Source: Cristatella mucedo
Taxonomy: Eukaryota > Bryozoa > Phylactolaemata > Cristatellidae
DNA length: 64,000 nucleotides
Reading direction: 5' to 3'
Assembly (NCBI GenBank): GCA_009760855.2
Contig: WPIO01000006.1
Coordinates: 4,646,501-4,710,500 of the forward strand
Positions 54,785 to 64,000 of the stretch are shown here, piece after piece; position 1 is the stretch's first letter, and the number at the start of each line of letters is the position of its first letter. The notes under the pieces were generated by a model, which saw only the letters and a list, made by a program, of their open reading frames with translations, was not told the DNA's origin and made no database searches. The position numbers were made by a program, and so were the translations under genes.

Positions 54785-55225
54785 TCAGTCACCATCACTG
54801 CTGCAGCTTCCTGAATCCGAGTACTGTCCTACCAGTGTTACAGGCTGCTTGGCAGGCTGTGGCGGCGCACTGTCCGGCTGAGCAGACGAGAGGCCGGTAA
54901 GACCGGCTGTAGCTACGCCTGCTACCTTCACAGCAGCTACTTTCACAGCAGACTCGGCTGGAGCATCCCGAGACAAAAGTGCATCTGCAACTGCAAACTG
55001 CAACTGCACACCAGCGCTGCCAGCTTTTGCTGCAGCAGCAGTCGTGGCTGCAATGCTGTTGTCGGCTGCCGAGCCACAAGTCGGTTTTTTCAGCACGATG
55101 CCGAAGCGGGCTGCCTTGGAGAGAGCCTGTGAAGAGAGGCCGTGCTTGCTAGCCGCAAGTGACTTGGCTGAGGCAGCAGAGGTTTGAGATCCCGATGCCT
55201 CATCGGAAGCAGCAATCGGCGGTTT
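54785..55225 (-). CDS. YJU2: YJU2 exon 7 (C-terminal tail)
   Basis: Residues 239-384 and TGA. Low-complexity A/S/K-rich sequence. [17 protein letters not shown] resembles SRPPLSRLVVVKKAK of the human tail, and [16 protein letters not shown] the human LGAYLDSDDSNGSN end. Acceptor CTTTTCTAG, phase 0. Confidence 0.85.
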   Translation of the reverse strand, partial: KPPIAASDEASGSQTSAASAKSLAASKHGLSSQALSKAARFGIVLKKPTCGSAADNSIAATTAAAAKAGSAGVQLQFAVADALLSRDAPAESAVKVAAVKVAGVATAGLTGLSSAQPDSAPPQPAKQPVTLVGQYSDSGSCSSDGD

Positions 55226-58200
55226 CTAGAAAAGTAAACATTAATGGTATAAAAAGAGGCATGGATGCTAACGATTCTCACCTGCTTTCCCACTCAAAAC
55301 AAACCTACACACAGTCAATCCTCGTCATGTACACTGGAAGCAAAGCCAAGGCCAGCAAGCATGGCGAAAATCGTAAAAAGTGAAAAAAGACCCATCAAAT
55401 TGACTATAAAAAAGTGTGTCCAGTTGCCATATCTGAACAAGTCTTCATCAGCTAGTGGCTGGCATCAAGGAGCAGGTAAAGTAAGAGCATACCCCATCAG
55501 TTAACATCAGCTAACACGAATTTGCCCGCAGGCTGCAAAAGCCTGGATGGCACGGGCAGTGGCTGTTAGTCCGGAGACTGCACTTCTTGCATAGGCCGAG
55601 TAAGACAGCCGATTCCACACTCTCAGACTCGTGGCCAAGGGATGACTAATCTCACTGAGTGGGAGTGCATTTTTACAGTATGTTCCTGAGCAAGTAAAAG
55701 GTGGAGCACCAAGAAATTAAAGGTGTGACGATAATTATGCTAAAGCACTCTTGAGAATTCTCATGAGTGCATAGACGATTTTGCTTAAGTCCTTATCAGC
55801 AGAGAGAATTGATTGTTTTGACAGCATAGCACGAACTAACTTGATCAACGACTGCCGCTGCTATACTTCGGTCTTGTCTAAAAATCGAGGAGCAAGCCAT
55901 TATAATGAACAAGCAACCCACTGAAAGTCGTGCAATGTTGCCACGGTATTCAATAAATGTAGTAACTGCCCCACAAGCATACACATTGAATCGCATCATT
56001 GCTACGACTAGATATCTCGAATGTTTAATATTTCCTTTGCTTGGACAAGCCAAAAGTGGAAAACAAGAGGCTTTGGAAACGGCATCTTTTCTCATGCTGC
56101 CAACTGTGGCACATCCTATCTGGCCATCCAGCGCTGCTGCCTCCATGCTAATCACTTAATCTTTGTTGCATAAGATAAAGTCTGTTGGCTACAGTGTGCA
56201 CACCAAAAGCCACTTGAATTTTGAGTGCTGCCTAGATAACTCTCCGGCATAACACTGACTTAGACCTTGTGGCTTTGTCGAGTTAGGGACAGAGATTACT
56301 CCGCCGAAGCACAATGTCTGGCAATGTACACATATATTGTTCTCACCTACTGTACTAACCAGCCAATTTATGTACTCGTAAGCATATGGCTGCAATGATC
56401 CTCATGGCAGAGAGCTTGCTCAAACATTGAACTTCGTGCAAAGGCCTATCAAGCGCTCAAGGGGTAGGCATTAGGAATCTTGTCACACACAGCTGTGTGC
56501 ATAATTTTACTCAATACACTACGATGGCAGTGAACAAACATATCGTACCTTCTTTGAGCCTGAAGGATGCCTGTAAGCATTATCTTCGTCGGCACTATCA
56601 CGGTCCAATTCAATATCATGCAACCTCTTTATACCAGCACGGTCTTTTCCAAGAATCTCACTATGGCAAAGCAAAAACATGACCAAACAACACCAGAACA
56701 ACTAAGCACAGAAATGGTAAGATGAGGCCCCAGCATAACGTCTACAGATGGCAGCAGCATTCATGCAATGAAAAATATATGCTTCTGCATATAGCCATCA
56801 AAACAGGGCCGACTAAAAGCTTCCAAATCAACGATAAGACCAATAATAAGACCAAACGATAAGACCAAGCAAGCTGTGTGCAAGTACAAAATCTCTTTTG
56901 TTTGCCTCATGACGGTCGTCTGAAAAAAGAATGAAATCACCAACCCTTAGTGAGCCCGACCTAGAATGCAACTTGGCATCTCTCGATTACCGGTTGAACG
57001 ACTTATGGTACACAAAGTAAAGTTCTAAACACGGCTTTTACCCTGGCATTAACTGACTAGTTAAGTGGCCAAGCCAAATCCTGACGTACTGTCTGAGTGT
57101 ATGCACACATTATTAATAGCAAAGGAGTGGCAAATCACGCAACCGTTACGCCTGCCTGAGATCAGCAACCGAAGACCTTGAATCACTACCAGCTTAGACA
57201 AGTCCAAACCGATATAGCTCCTCACTGGCAGTCCAAGGTGGCCTTTTTCTCCACACCCTGAATCACTGTCTGTATGTGTGTGCTCTGATGCGGTTTCGAC
57301 TGAAGCTGTAGGCTGAAAATACAGACTTAACTGAAAGCCGGCCGCCATGGGAATCTGAGTCAAGGAAAACAAACACTTACAAGGTCTAAACAGCTCGGCG
57401 CTCCTAATACATCTGTAGGGGCCTAAGACATGCCTCTGATTGGTGACGATTAACACGTTGCTAATTTGTGCCATCATATTTCCGGAGTCCTGCTACCGGC
57501 AAGCGAGACATGCCAAGTCGACTTCCAATCAGCCACATTCAGTTATGGTGATTGAATACCTCTGACAGATGAACTTCTGGCTCAATATTTATAGCTCGAC
57601 ATAGCATTTGTGAAAATCCATAGCCCTTACGTCACCAAATGGCCCTGAAACTCTACCAGCATGCAGTCTACGATGGTATCCCAGGTGACTTATGCATCAG
57701 TAGTCACTGGCCTTCTGGTCAGGCTTATACCTGGCTAGCATGCGGAGATCTACTGCAAATCTGTGGGGCACAGCATCTGACATCAGCTGCTAAAGAAAAA
57801 CTGCTATGGCCATTATGAGACCTCATCTGCATTTACAAACGCTTTGCCTTTACCACGTTGGATCAAAACAGTATCCATAATTAAAGCGAAATGCAACCCA
57901 TGCAGATCATAGATTAACTGCAGAAAGGCAGTATGCACCCTCTCTGCTATTATAAGGATCAACCCTCTTCCTTGACAGCTAATGAAGAATAAATGACAGA
58001 AAGTGTTTAGTGCACAGTGAAAACACCACAGGACTAATCAGTAGTACTGTCAAACTTAAGGAGAAAAAAGAACAGGCAAGAATAAAGACAGGCAGCTTAG
58101 CACCATCAACAGCCTTACACTGTAAAGCCACAGGTGGCCCACCGCCAATGACAGTATAGTACATCTCTGCCCACCACCTCACAAGCACACGCAACCAGCC

Positions 58201-61200
58201 ACACAGGAACATCTTTACATTAGTCTAGGGAGGACGCACATCAGGTCATCCAATAAAAAATTGGCACCTTTCGATGACAATCAATATGGACACTGAACTT
58301 GCCAAGTCTATCTGAAACGTCAATGTATCTATAAGAAATGTCCATATATTTATAAGGCATCTCGGATATGGTTTCACACAGGCATCATGTTTGGCCACAA
58401 AAGGTGGCTTTCAACGTGTGCACGACGAACTCAGCACGACCACACGAATACTGCAACGCCCTCTGAAAAACGTTGGTAATTAGCAAAACAAAACTCTGCA
58501 CGGACGGTCTAGGATCGATAGATTCAGATTTATACATTGATTCGGATTTATACATAGATTCGGATTTATACATCAGGGCTAAGCCTAAGAAGCATGAACA
58601 AAGTGACGTCTGCTTCCAATCTTAAGACACAATCTGCAACTTAAAGGATGCAAGAAATCTAGATGAATGAAACACTGTGCTCACGAGGGCAAAAAAACTC
58701 GGATCGTAAAAAGAAACAAAATATTGATGTAAAAAAGAAGGAGTCGTTTACAGTGGAAAAAGAAGTGACGTTTGTGCCAAACGACGAGGTGATGGGTGAT
58801 AGGATAGCACAGCCCAGCCGGCAACGCTATGATGACAGCACACTTTCTTGTCACAGCAGACAAGGTTTAATGTGTGGTAACATGGATCACTATTTACTCA
58901 TGAGCAACAAAAAACCAAGCACGGTGGAGAGGCTGAGGCAACTGACCGTATCTCAGCCTCTTCACGTTCTTCCTGCAGCTTTCTGCGAAGTTCTTCCCCA
59001 GCACCAGACTTGACATCTGAAATCATCTTCTCATAATCGAGCTTAGCATGCTTTGCATTGGTGTCACGCAGCTCTTCGAGGATCTCGATATTCTCCATTT
59101 CGAGGCGACTCTGCTTAGTCCTGTTCTCGAGAACCTGCAAGGGTGGCAGTCAGCGAAGCTGAGTGCACAAAATATATAGCCGACAGGCAGAGGGAGGAGA
59201 TTGGGCTGGAGGCAGGGGAGCAGGGGTTGGGCATGCAGCCGGTGGGAGAGAGGAGTTGTGAACATAATACACAGACAACATGTTGCAGCAAGGATGCTGC
59301 CTCGGTAGCCACGTCAGCACCTTCATCGGATTGTTGGCCTCCTCCTCCTCTCGGGCTTTCTGAGCCTTCCTTTCCAGCGCCTCGGCAGTTTTTGCAGCCT
59401 CGAAGTTTCTGGATGCTCCTGCTTCTAAGGTGTAGTCACAGTTCTGCGGATCTGTCTAAAAAAAAGGGCAACTGGAGCTTAGCCACCGTGATAGGAAACC
59501 CAAGCTTAACAGACACACCAAAGCAAACATTTATGTTGAAGCATGGCATACCTTGAAAGCGATAACGGCCACACAGCGAGGGCATCGTATGTAAAACCGA
59601 TGAATCTGTAATCCCAAGTAATCTTCATCCTCGACAGTCTCTTTTCTAGAGTTGAACTTCTTGCCTTTGTAAATATATTCTGCGCATGTGTTGCACCTAC
59701 ACAACGAAAGCATGCTTTGAGCAATCTATTAAAGCATATACTAGACAGGGTTGATAAATGGAATTCGGGAGCATAGACCTGCCGGCACAATCTGCAAAGG
59801 CTTTGAGGTTCGTTAGGGGCACAATCAAAGGACTGGTGGCACCAAGGCACAATGCCAAACCTGATAAATGTATGTCCAATAGCTGGGCTGAAGAAAGAAA
59901 ATGAAGGGACCTAAAAGGGAGTGAAAGAACCTTGAAGTAAAATAGTCTGCTTGATCGGGAGAGCCGGTGGTGTAATGCCACTACTGGTACACTCATGGCA
60001 GACATGCATGGCTGCAGAGTTTTGTGCCAGCAGTAAGGGCAGTTACTCCACAGGCAAGAAGATATCCGAGTAGTGAGATACAGACGTTAGACGAGATGCC
60101 ACAAACATATGGACCAGCTCATCTGTGCTATCCTAATAAGCAAGCCCGAATTTTTGTACTTTATCTTTGCTGAGTGAGATGGAGTCATTTGGAAATCGTA
60201 TGGGCACCAAAAGTCGCTATTGCTTTGACTGAGGTAGAGAAAGCACTCGAGCATAACACACATTTAGTCTTCGCAGAAATAACCGATATTTTCACACACA
60301 TACACATGCAAGCACAAGCCTGCATGCGCACGCAGAAGCATGCATGCGCACACACAAGCATGCATGCATGCATTCGCATAAAAATATAAAATACTAGCTG
60401 ATTTAACAGCCTCTTTTGTATAGCGACAGAAGAGCCTTTACGGCTATCACTACCGCTTGCAGTGGCGATAAAGGATCGCCCACCACAGAATTCGAACCCA
60501 CGACCTCAGGGCCGAGGTCTTCAAAAGCAACCATCTTACCTAGTGAGCCATAACGACTCACCATAAACATGCTGCTCATTACTATTCAGGGAAGGTATAC
60601 CCCTACGTACACACTCCTGTATGTGTAAGCAAAACATCTGGAGATATGTGACAACATTTTAAACAGCTCTCACCAGCCTGTACTTTGCTATGCCCGTTGC
60701 ATGCCTCAGACCTAGGGGAAAGGGTATTTTGATGAAGAAGGTGGTGAACGGAGGAAGGTAAAAAAAAAATAGCGGGACTCCAGAAATACTTACTATTACG
60801 GTTTCTTTCAGCAGGCTTGGAAACTGACAGATTGAGACTTGGGAACATATCTCAGTGCAGAAAACAATCGCCTTAGGAAAGCATATCCCCACACACTTCC
60901 TGCCACAAGGTGAGAACGAATGATTAAAGAAAGTTACTTCTTCAATTCAAAAAATAAAACTACCTGAAAAAAAAATTTGTATAGCAGACAAATGTGCTAT
61001 GCAGTTCCACTAAAGATTGAATATTATCATCACTTACTCAGGCCAACCTACGGTATTGAATGCAATCAAATCCTTCTTAAACGGTTATGAGCAGCCACTC
61101 GTACAGGCTAAGCACTCCATTAACCCATAACACCCCTGATCCCGGATGACATAATCAAACCTTGACCTGTCACCATCGAGCTGGAAGATCACATAATCAA

Positions 61201-63340
61201 GATTGCATCACTTAGCTTCACTCCAAAGCCAAGTGCCCATAATCTGGAAGTGCCATGCCAATACGATTAGTCATTGAATGAGCACATTGCATACTCATCA
61301 AGTCGGACTGCTTTCAGCTGAGGATCATTGCCAAAATGAGGGCCTGAATAGACAAACTACAGCTAAACTTGTTCAAGTGTTTATGACACCTCGGCCTAAA
61401 AACTGCAACAGCCTTCATTCAGAACTCCCCACCAATGCCCTTAATCGTCTGAAAGTGGTATAAAACTGTACCGCTCATTTGGCTTGTCATCAATGACCCA
61501 GCTGCATCTCACCACTTCTCTGAGGTTCACAGGCACCCTATCAAGAATCGAATGGTTTCCGAGATCTTTTCTCTGGCCTAGAGGTAGTGGTGAGTGTGAA
61601 ACTTAGTTCTCTGAGGGTGCTATACAAATGTACTGTTTTTATTTTTACTTCGAATTACTACAATGCGCATAATTTCACTACAGAGCAGCATCAAGCCTAG
61701 TGGAAATTTTTATTTAATTGGCGACTCCAAAACTTTGCCAGAACAGCTAGGGTGAGCAATAGAAAACGAAGCCTGCATCTGGCATCCCAATACTCAAAAA
61801 AGTCTTTGCTACATAGAAACTAGTATAGCTGAAAATGCCTTAGCATCACACTACCTATCCAAAACCATGTGGTTGAATACGCTCTCGATATCAACGATAG
61901 CTCCATGTACGGTAGCAGAAGAATTTTGGTAACACTATCCTCAGCCCTGAGACTGCCATTCTTGCATGTTACAACTGTTTGCAAGAACGACAACAGCCGT
62001 GGATAGCAAGAACCTCACAAGATGCTACACAGTAGGGCTAAGTGAATATACTATACACATGCTTTATTCATAACTTCCTATTGAGCCATCAGGGTAACTC
62101 AGCACTGAGTGTGATTTGATCGATGATGCTGAACCGCGCACAACATGCAGAAACTAGCTCAGTGCTTTTCTCACCACCAGCCCCAACCCCAAAGAAAGCC
62201 ACTCTGTCAAGAACGGTGGCAGCGCTGCTGTGTCAGATCAATGAATGGCTAATGGCCTCATCCAGTGCACACGAAAAGAAGTACCGAAAAGTCTGCTTCT
62301 TACCTCATGTTGAACGGTGCCATCACTCGGATCGACCAAAGCCTGTTTTTCTCTTTTTCTTTGTGCTTGAGCTTGGGGATCTTACTGGGGTCATAATCCG
62401 GCGGATAGTATTTCTGAAAGAGTGTAAATCGTAAGCTGGAATTAAAAGGGTGTCAAAATAGTGACACTTATGCAGCTTATTGTCAACTATCTAGGGGACA
62501 TTACTTAGGAAGCCAGATCATCTGTGACACTTAAGATAGCAGGGTCGATAGATCATCCATGTGCAATTACAATACATTGGTCTTATTTCAAGACCTCTAC
62601 CAAAAAATCAAACAGTTTTGAGTGAATGTGTCCGTGTCATAAGAGTCATGCCAGAAAAGACTCGCAGAGCAGGTTCAACACTCGCCAAACAAGGTAGGAT
62701 ATTATATTAGCAGATGCTGGGCAAGCCAAGTCTTGCAAAAACTGCAAATTGAAACGCCCACTAATGCATGCTGTTCAGGCTGGCCGACCGCATTCAAATT
62801 TTGCTCGGGTCTAGCTATCGTTTCGAAATTGAGCCTGTAGCACGGCACCTGCTTACACCAGCTGTTTGCACAAAGTCATAAAATTCAGGTCCTGTATATA
62901 ACGCCCCCATTAGTAGCTGCCACTTATAAATTGTGAGCTCGCGCGGTTGTACAAAAAGCGGTCGTTCTTGAATCGTGCCTGCGTTAAACCAGCGACTCGC
63001 ATCCTCTAGAACAGCGGTTCTCAACCTCAGCCTCTCACAAAGGGTGGCCTTAGACCACTTGAAAACACGCATTCCCACATCATGCAAACAATAATTGTAT
63101 GGTTGGGGGTCGCCACAACATGAGAAACTGTATTAAAGGGTCGCGGCATTAGGAAGGTTGACAACCACTGCTCTAGAAAGTTGTACTTTCGGCTCTAGGC
63201 GTTTTCACACGGCCCTCTTATGCTGTGGCTAGCAGAAAATAATTTTTTGTTCAAGAAACCAGCCTGAAAAAATACATCGCGTGTCTATGATAAGAGCAAA
63301 CTAGCGCAGTACATACGTTAATAACTTTTCTCTCGGTCAT
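54785..63340 (-). CDS. YJU2: YJU2 (CCDC94), CWC16-family splicing factor (7 exons)
   Basis: YJU2 is a nuclear spliceosome factor associated with the Prp19 complex that promotes the first transesterification step. Coding exons in transcript order: 63340-63317, 62413-62304, 59696-59552, 59455-59321, 59134-58947, 56660-56549 and 55225-54785. They total 1,155 nt, or 384 aa; human YJU2 is about 323 aa. All introns are GT-AG and in phase. The N-terminus [20 protein letters not shown] is the conserved segment placed near the spliceosome active site. Zinc ligands CxxC at C46/C49 and C83/C86 flank [16 protein letters not shown] coiled coil follows ([21 protein letters not shown]). The C-terminal exon is alanine/serine-rich and ends in [12 protein letters not shown], comparable to the acidic serine end of human YJU2. 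The extra length lies in this disordered tail. Confidence 0.96.
56085..56300 (+). repeat. R1 copy in YJU2 intron 6
   Basis: TGCCAACTGTGGCACATCCT, GTCTGTTGGCTACAGTGTGC, ACCAAAAGCCACTTGAATTT and ACAGAGATTA are in family order but diverged. Confidence 0.55.
56549..56660 (-). CDS. YJU2: YJU2 exon 6
   Basis: Residues 201-238. [20 protein letters not shown] corresponds to the EEARKRRLLEDSDSEDEAA region of human YJU2. Acceptor TTGCCATAG, donor AAG|GTACGA. The frame joins both neighbours exactly. Confidence 0.85.
56661..58946 (-). other. YJU2 intron 5
   Basis: A 138-codon minus frame (57,061-57,477) lies here but has no splice-compatible link to the neighbouring exons. An 18-bp tandem repeat lies at 58,519-58,573. 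Otherwise nothing recognised. Confidence 0.5.
58519..58573. repeat. 18-bp tandem repeat, three copies
   Basis: GATTCGGATTTATACATA with one or two changes per copy, in YJU2 intron 5. Confidence 0.9.
58947..59134 (-). CDS. YJU2: YJU2 exon 5 (coiled coil)
   Basis: Residues 139-200. [38 protein letters not shown] and a charged end [16 protein letters not shown], aligning with [20 protein letters not shown]. Acceptor CCCTTGCAG. The donor CG|GTCAGT is weaker than the others but is the one in frame with exon 6. Confidence 0.92.
59321..59455 (-). CDS. YJU2: YJU2 exon 4
   Basis: Residues 94-138. [20 protein letters not shown] matches [20 protein letters not shown]. The exon ends NNPMK|GTGCTG. Acceptor TTTTTTTAG, phase 0. 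Confidence 0.97.
59552..59696 (-). CDS. YJU2: YJU2 exon 3 (zinc-binding core)
   Basis: Residues 45-93 with both CxxC pairs (CNTC and CPRC) and the family block [20 protein letters not shown] and [13 protein letters not shown]. Acceptor TTGTGTAG, donor AAG|GTATGC. Confidence 0.98.
59740..60165 (-). mobile_element. Old LINE fragment, minus
   Basis: The minus frame keeps [20 protein letters not shown] and [12 protein letters not shown], diverged versions of the LINE C-terminal ORF. In YJU2 intron 2. Confidence 0.65.
60293..60378. repeat. CA/GCATG simple-sequence minisatellite
   Basis: CACACATACACATGC then repeated AGCATGCATGCGCAC units of variable length. Confidence 0.8.
60394..60562 (-). mobile_element. 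SINE-beta, best-preserved full-length copy, minus
   Basis: CTAGCTGATTTAACAGCCTC, TATAGCGACAGAAGAGCCTT, CACTACCGCTTGCAGTGGCG, GAATTCGAACCCACGACCTC and CTTACCTAGTGAGCCATAAC. On its own strand it has a tRNA-like A box (GGCTCACTAGG) and B box (GGGTTCGAATTC). In YJU2 intron 2. Confidence 0.85.
61315..61630 (+). mobile_element. Old LINE fragment, plus, with SINE-alpha/LINE tail
   Basis: GAGGATCATTGCCAAAATGA, AAACTTGTTCAAGTGTTTATG and AACTGCAACAGCCTTCATTC parallel the HNIAKIRA...KLVHAFVTSR region. A tail ACTTAGTTCTCTGAGGGTGC with TATACAAATG follows. In YJU2 intron 2. Confidence 0.65.
61640..62303 (-). other. YJU2 intron 2, near exon 2
   Basis: No repeat family or exon recognised; a 103-codon plus-strand frame (62,123-62,434) is antisense to exon 2. 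Confidence 0.5.
62304..62413 (-). CDS. YJU2: YJU2 exon 2
   Basis: Residues 9-44 plus two bases. [16 protein letters not shown] and RVMAPFNMR match [16 protein letters not shown]...RLMAPFNMR. The insert [11 protein letters not shown] replaces LPKDRQYVV and is unusually basic. Acceptor CTTTCAG, donor AG|GTAAGA. Confidence 0.97.
63012..63170. mobile_element. hAT-type miniature element (159 bp) with 8-bp duplication
   Basis: Ends CAGCGGTTCTCAACC and GGTTGACAACCACTG form terminal inverted repeats of the hAT type (CAGNGGTTCTCAACC). The flanks CTCTAGAA at 63,004-63,011 and 63,171-63,178 are identical, the 8-bp target duplication expected of hAT transposases. Internal GGGTCGCCACAAC and GGGTCGCGGCATTAGGAAGG are familiar from widespread animal hAT MITEs. 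It is non-autonomous and lies in YJU2 intron 1. Confidence 0.92.
63317..63340 (-). CDS. YJU2: YJU2 exon 1 (start)
   Basis: Eight codons, MTERKVIN, then the donor GTATGT. It matches the conserved start MSERKVLN, and the next exon opens with KYYPPD, so the join reproduces the family N-terminus. Confidence 0.95.
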
Positions 63341-63524
63341 GATGAAGTCACAGAGACCAACTGATAATGATCAGAGATGGAATCGCTAGCTCGCTTCCGA
63401 CGCCCATGGGTTAAAGTGGAGTCGCCGGCACGTTTCCGGCGCCGTCTCCTGCCAAGCAAGCCAAGCGCTTTTCGTAAGGCCTGAGCTCGTTTATGTATAA
63501 TTATTACATGTCCGTAAACCTGCG

Positions 63525-63668
63525 CTAAGCCTTCAAAAACTGCTTTGGAGCCCTATCTTGATCTTTTTCCTGCGTCCTGTTGTCATTTAGTTCCTCGGGC
63601 AGTGCATTCGCCTTCTCTCCGTTGCGATACCACGACAGGAACTTCCTCGCGTCGACGTCTGAAGCCAT
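63525..63668 (-). CDS. Unassigned 47-aa ORF upstream of YJU2
   Basis: Minus-strand ORF from ATG at 63,668 to TAG at 63,525, beginning MASDVDARKFLSWYRNGEKA and ending APKQFLKA. It is hydrophilic, charged and has a coding-like composition. I do not recognise it. It ends 185 nt upstream of the YJU2 start on the same strand, so it could be a long upstream ORF in the YJU2 leader, an exon of another gene, or chance. Confidence 0.3.
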   Translation of the reverse strand: MASDVDARKFLSWYRNGEKANALPEELNDNRTQEKDQDRAPKQFLKA

Positions 63669-64000
63669 TCAGCCGGTAGCTTGTCACACAAACAAGTTAT
63701 CTCGCCGGAGAACATGCGCCATTCTCATGCTTACTAATAATTGATTCTCCTCGCCGCTTCATTCTGATGCAGTCGATTCGCACTCGCCGAGCTAACTAGC
63801 ATTATGTACGTCTCACCGATGTTTTCCGGACAACTCATCCGCGCGTTAGACTTATTTCGTTCTCGAATCTACTTGAGGAGTGTGTAGACTGCTGGCATAT
63901 CGGCTTTATAGTCGTGCGTGCCGACCAAGCCTGTCTCACCCGGCGAGCGACTACCGAATCTAGACAGTTTCCCGCGAGACCTTGCTCTCATGGGCAGCGC
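63669..64000. other. YJU2 upstream region, no feature called
   Basis: Moderately CpG-rich. No repeat or TATA box that I would support. Confidence 0.35.

Noticed and set aside
57061-57477. 138-codon minus-strand ORF in YJU2 intron 5
   Set aside because: No matching region in YJU2 proteins, and exons 5 and 6 already join in frame without it.
58663-59013. 116-codon plus-strand ORF
   Set aside because: Antisense to YJU2 exon 5 and its flanking intron.

Overview
This window is eukaryotic nuclear DNA, most likely from an invertebrate animal. It carries three interrupted protein-coding genes whose 20 inferred introns all have GT-AG ends. One gene is a forkhead factor of the FOXJ2/3 group. The rest is dense in animal-type repeats: an L2/CR1-like LINE, two tRNA-derived SINE families, solo LTRs, a hAT-type miniature element, a Tc1/mariner remnant and long TC, GT and TAA microsatellites. 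I cannot name the species from sequence alone.

Layout. 1-16.1 kb: no gene that I can support. It holds repeats and a GC/CpG-rich stretch (about 12.6-16.5 kb) upstream of the first gene. 16.1-32.3 kb (+): a FOXJ2/3-like transcription factor in 8 exons. The forkhead domain is split over exons 1-3. The exon chain closes in frame to about 546 aa, and a full-length L2/CR1-like RT fragment sits in intron 2. 33.4-49.5 kb (-): UTP11, a small-subunit processome protein, in 8 exons that close in frame at 250 aa. It converges on FOXJ2/3 with about 1.1 kb between stop codons. Its last intron holds a roughly 0.95-kb inverted repeat next to a Tc1/mariner transposase remnant. 49.9-54.3 kb: repeats between genes, including two solo LTRs with target-site duplications (267 bp inside a SINE, 1,402 bp inside a LINE/SINE tail) and a 5'-truncated LINE. 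54.8-63.3 kb (-): YJU2 (CCDC94), a splicing factor of the CWC16 family, in 7 exons that close in frame at 384 aa. A 159-bp hAT-type miniature element with a perfect 8-bp duplication lies in its first intron. 63.4-64 kb: upstream region with an unassigned 47-aa ORF.

The three genes do not form a pathway unit. UTP11 (pre-rRNA processing) and YJU2 (pre-mRNA splicing) are consecutive on the minus strand; FOXJ2/3 is an unrelated DNA-binding regulator. Every exon boundary was chosen by protein-family similarity plus splice-site and phase agreement, judged by eye without transcripts. The most useful observations are the three complete gene models, the clean TE insertions with duplications, the shared 3' hairpin tail of the LINE and one SINE family, a duplicated 5' splice site in FOXJ2/3, and the long foldback inside UTP11. 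I found no clearly new multi-gene system.
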